This document shows positions 63,551 to 64,000 of a stretch of 64,000 nucleotides of DNA, piece by piece. The notes under the pieces were generated by a model. It saw only the letters and a list, made by a program, of their open reading frames with translations. It was not told the DNA's origin and made no database searches. The translations under genes and the position numbers were made by a program. This DNA is from Mycobacterium basiliense (lineage in GTDB: Bacteria; Actinomycetota; Actinomycetes; Mycobacteriales; Mycobacteriaceae): assembly GCF_900292015.1 (NCBI RefSeq), contig NZ_LR130759.1, positions 5,146,001-5,210,000 on the forward strand. The letters run 5' to 3'. Numbering within the stretch: the stretch's first letter is position 1; each line of letters starts with the position of its first letter.

Positions 63551-63802
63551 CTAGATGACATGCCAGTGGGTCAGCACGAATAGCACCGAAACCCAACCGG
63601 CGGAGATGACCAGGCCGGCGATCGCCTCGCCGCGGCCGTCATCGGATGTCCTGGATTGAGCCAGCGCGGCGATGGCGCAGATGACACTCAGGACCACCGC
63701 GCCGACCATGCCGAAGGCCAGCGCGGCCGCGGCATAGACGTTCGTGCAACGGGCCGGCGCTGCCTGCGCAGCGGCCCCGGGCTGGTACGAGGTGGCGGCC
63801 AT
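63551..63802 (-). CDS. DUF4190 small membrane protein
   Basis: Protein of 83 residues with two membrane helices (about residues 22-44 and 62-80) joined by a loop with [15 protein letters not shown], the DUF4190 pattern. Function is unknown. The ATG at 63802 has AAGGGA 9 nt upstream; two in-frame ATGs further upstream lack such a site. In H37Rv the gene after this tRNA-Pro region is a cytochrome P450, so the right flank differs here. Confidence 0.78.
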   Translation of the reverse strand: MAATSYQPGAAAQAAPARCTNVYAAAALAFGMVGAVVLSVICAIAALAQSRTSDDGRGEAIAGLVISAGWVSVLFVLTHWHVI

Positions 63803-64000
63803 ATCGGCAGTTCCCTTCATGGTGGACGGTCCGGTCACTGCGATGAGGATCGGAGTAGGCCCTTTGAAGGTTCTAAAAGGATTCTTGAAGTCGGGGCCGA
63901 AACCGCACTCGGGTGCCGTGGCGGGGGGCCAGCATGATGGAACGCCGCACGATGCGTTCCGGACTTTCCTCGACGGCGCTGAACTCACCCTCGCGTAACA
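63803..64000. other. Gene-free right edge
   Basis: Upstream region of the DUF4190 gene up to the window end. No gene is supported. A reverse-strand frame across it is open but lacks a ribosome-binding site. Confidence 0.4.

Overview
The window is chromosomal DNA of a slow-growing, high-GC Mycobacterium related to, but not part of, the M. tuberculosis complex. Nearly every gene matches, in order and orientation, the H37Rv stretch lpqG (Rv3623) to Rv3684. The proteins are recognisably but not exactly those of M. tuberculosis, as far as I can recall those sequences. Four long PE_PGRS genes point to the slow-grower clade that carries this family. The species is not resolved. Rv numbers below are ortholog labels from memory, not search results.

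Layout. 1-900: gene-free flank of an off-window minus-strand gene. 0.9-7.5 kb: lpqG, then a minus operon dacB2 > Rv3626c-like > tilS > hpt, the divergent ppa, and a TerC/DUF475 membrane protein. 7.7-8.2 kb: decayed type VII secretion remnants. 8.3-13.4 kb: a cell-envelope sugar block (flippase-like protein, ppgS and partner, galE1, GT-C-like protein). 13.5-15.7 kb: a PE_PGRS gene ending beside tRNA-Thr(CGU). 15.8-25.4 kb: DNA metabolism and signalling (holB, adenylate cyclase, topA, cspA, MrfA-like helicase). 25.9-32.5 kb: three PE_PGRS genes around the Rv3651-like gene. 32.5-37.0 kb: a Tad/Flp-pilus-like operon, then 6C RNA, a HAD phosphatase and the 300-nt Ms1 RNA. 38.8-44.7 kb: Rv3662c-like gene and dppABCD. 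44.9-57.8 kb: acs, a secreted protease, holin-like protein, ephE, marP, CoA Nudix, thioredoxin-like protein, nth, crp, MBL hydrolase, RidA, a DUF4177 protein and the paired ArsA-like ATPases. 57.8-64 kb: a 58-bp tandem repeat, whiB4, ponA2, a phosphoesterase, a cysteine desulfhydrase-like gene, tRNA-Pro(CGG) and a DUF4190 protein.

Themes. Several genes serve the envelope: dacB2 and ponA2 in peptidoglycan, ppgS/galE1 in arabinogalactan substituents, marP in acid resistance. cAMP and acetate metabolism meet here: the membrane cyclase, Crp and Acs all lie within 37 kb. Two operons (pilus-like and dpp) are coupled by start/stop overlaps.

Many start calls rest on TANNNT elements 6-7 nt before the start codon, which is the leaderless arrangement common in mycobacteria. 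I see no CRISPR array, prophage or intact insertion sequence. The least explained items are the T7SS remnants, the pilus gene with no start codon, a 34-codon reading frame with a strong ribosome-binding site beside 6C RNA, and a PE_PGRS gene with two linker motifs.
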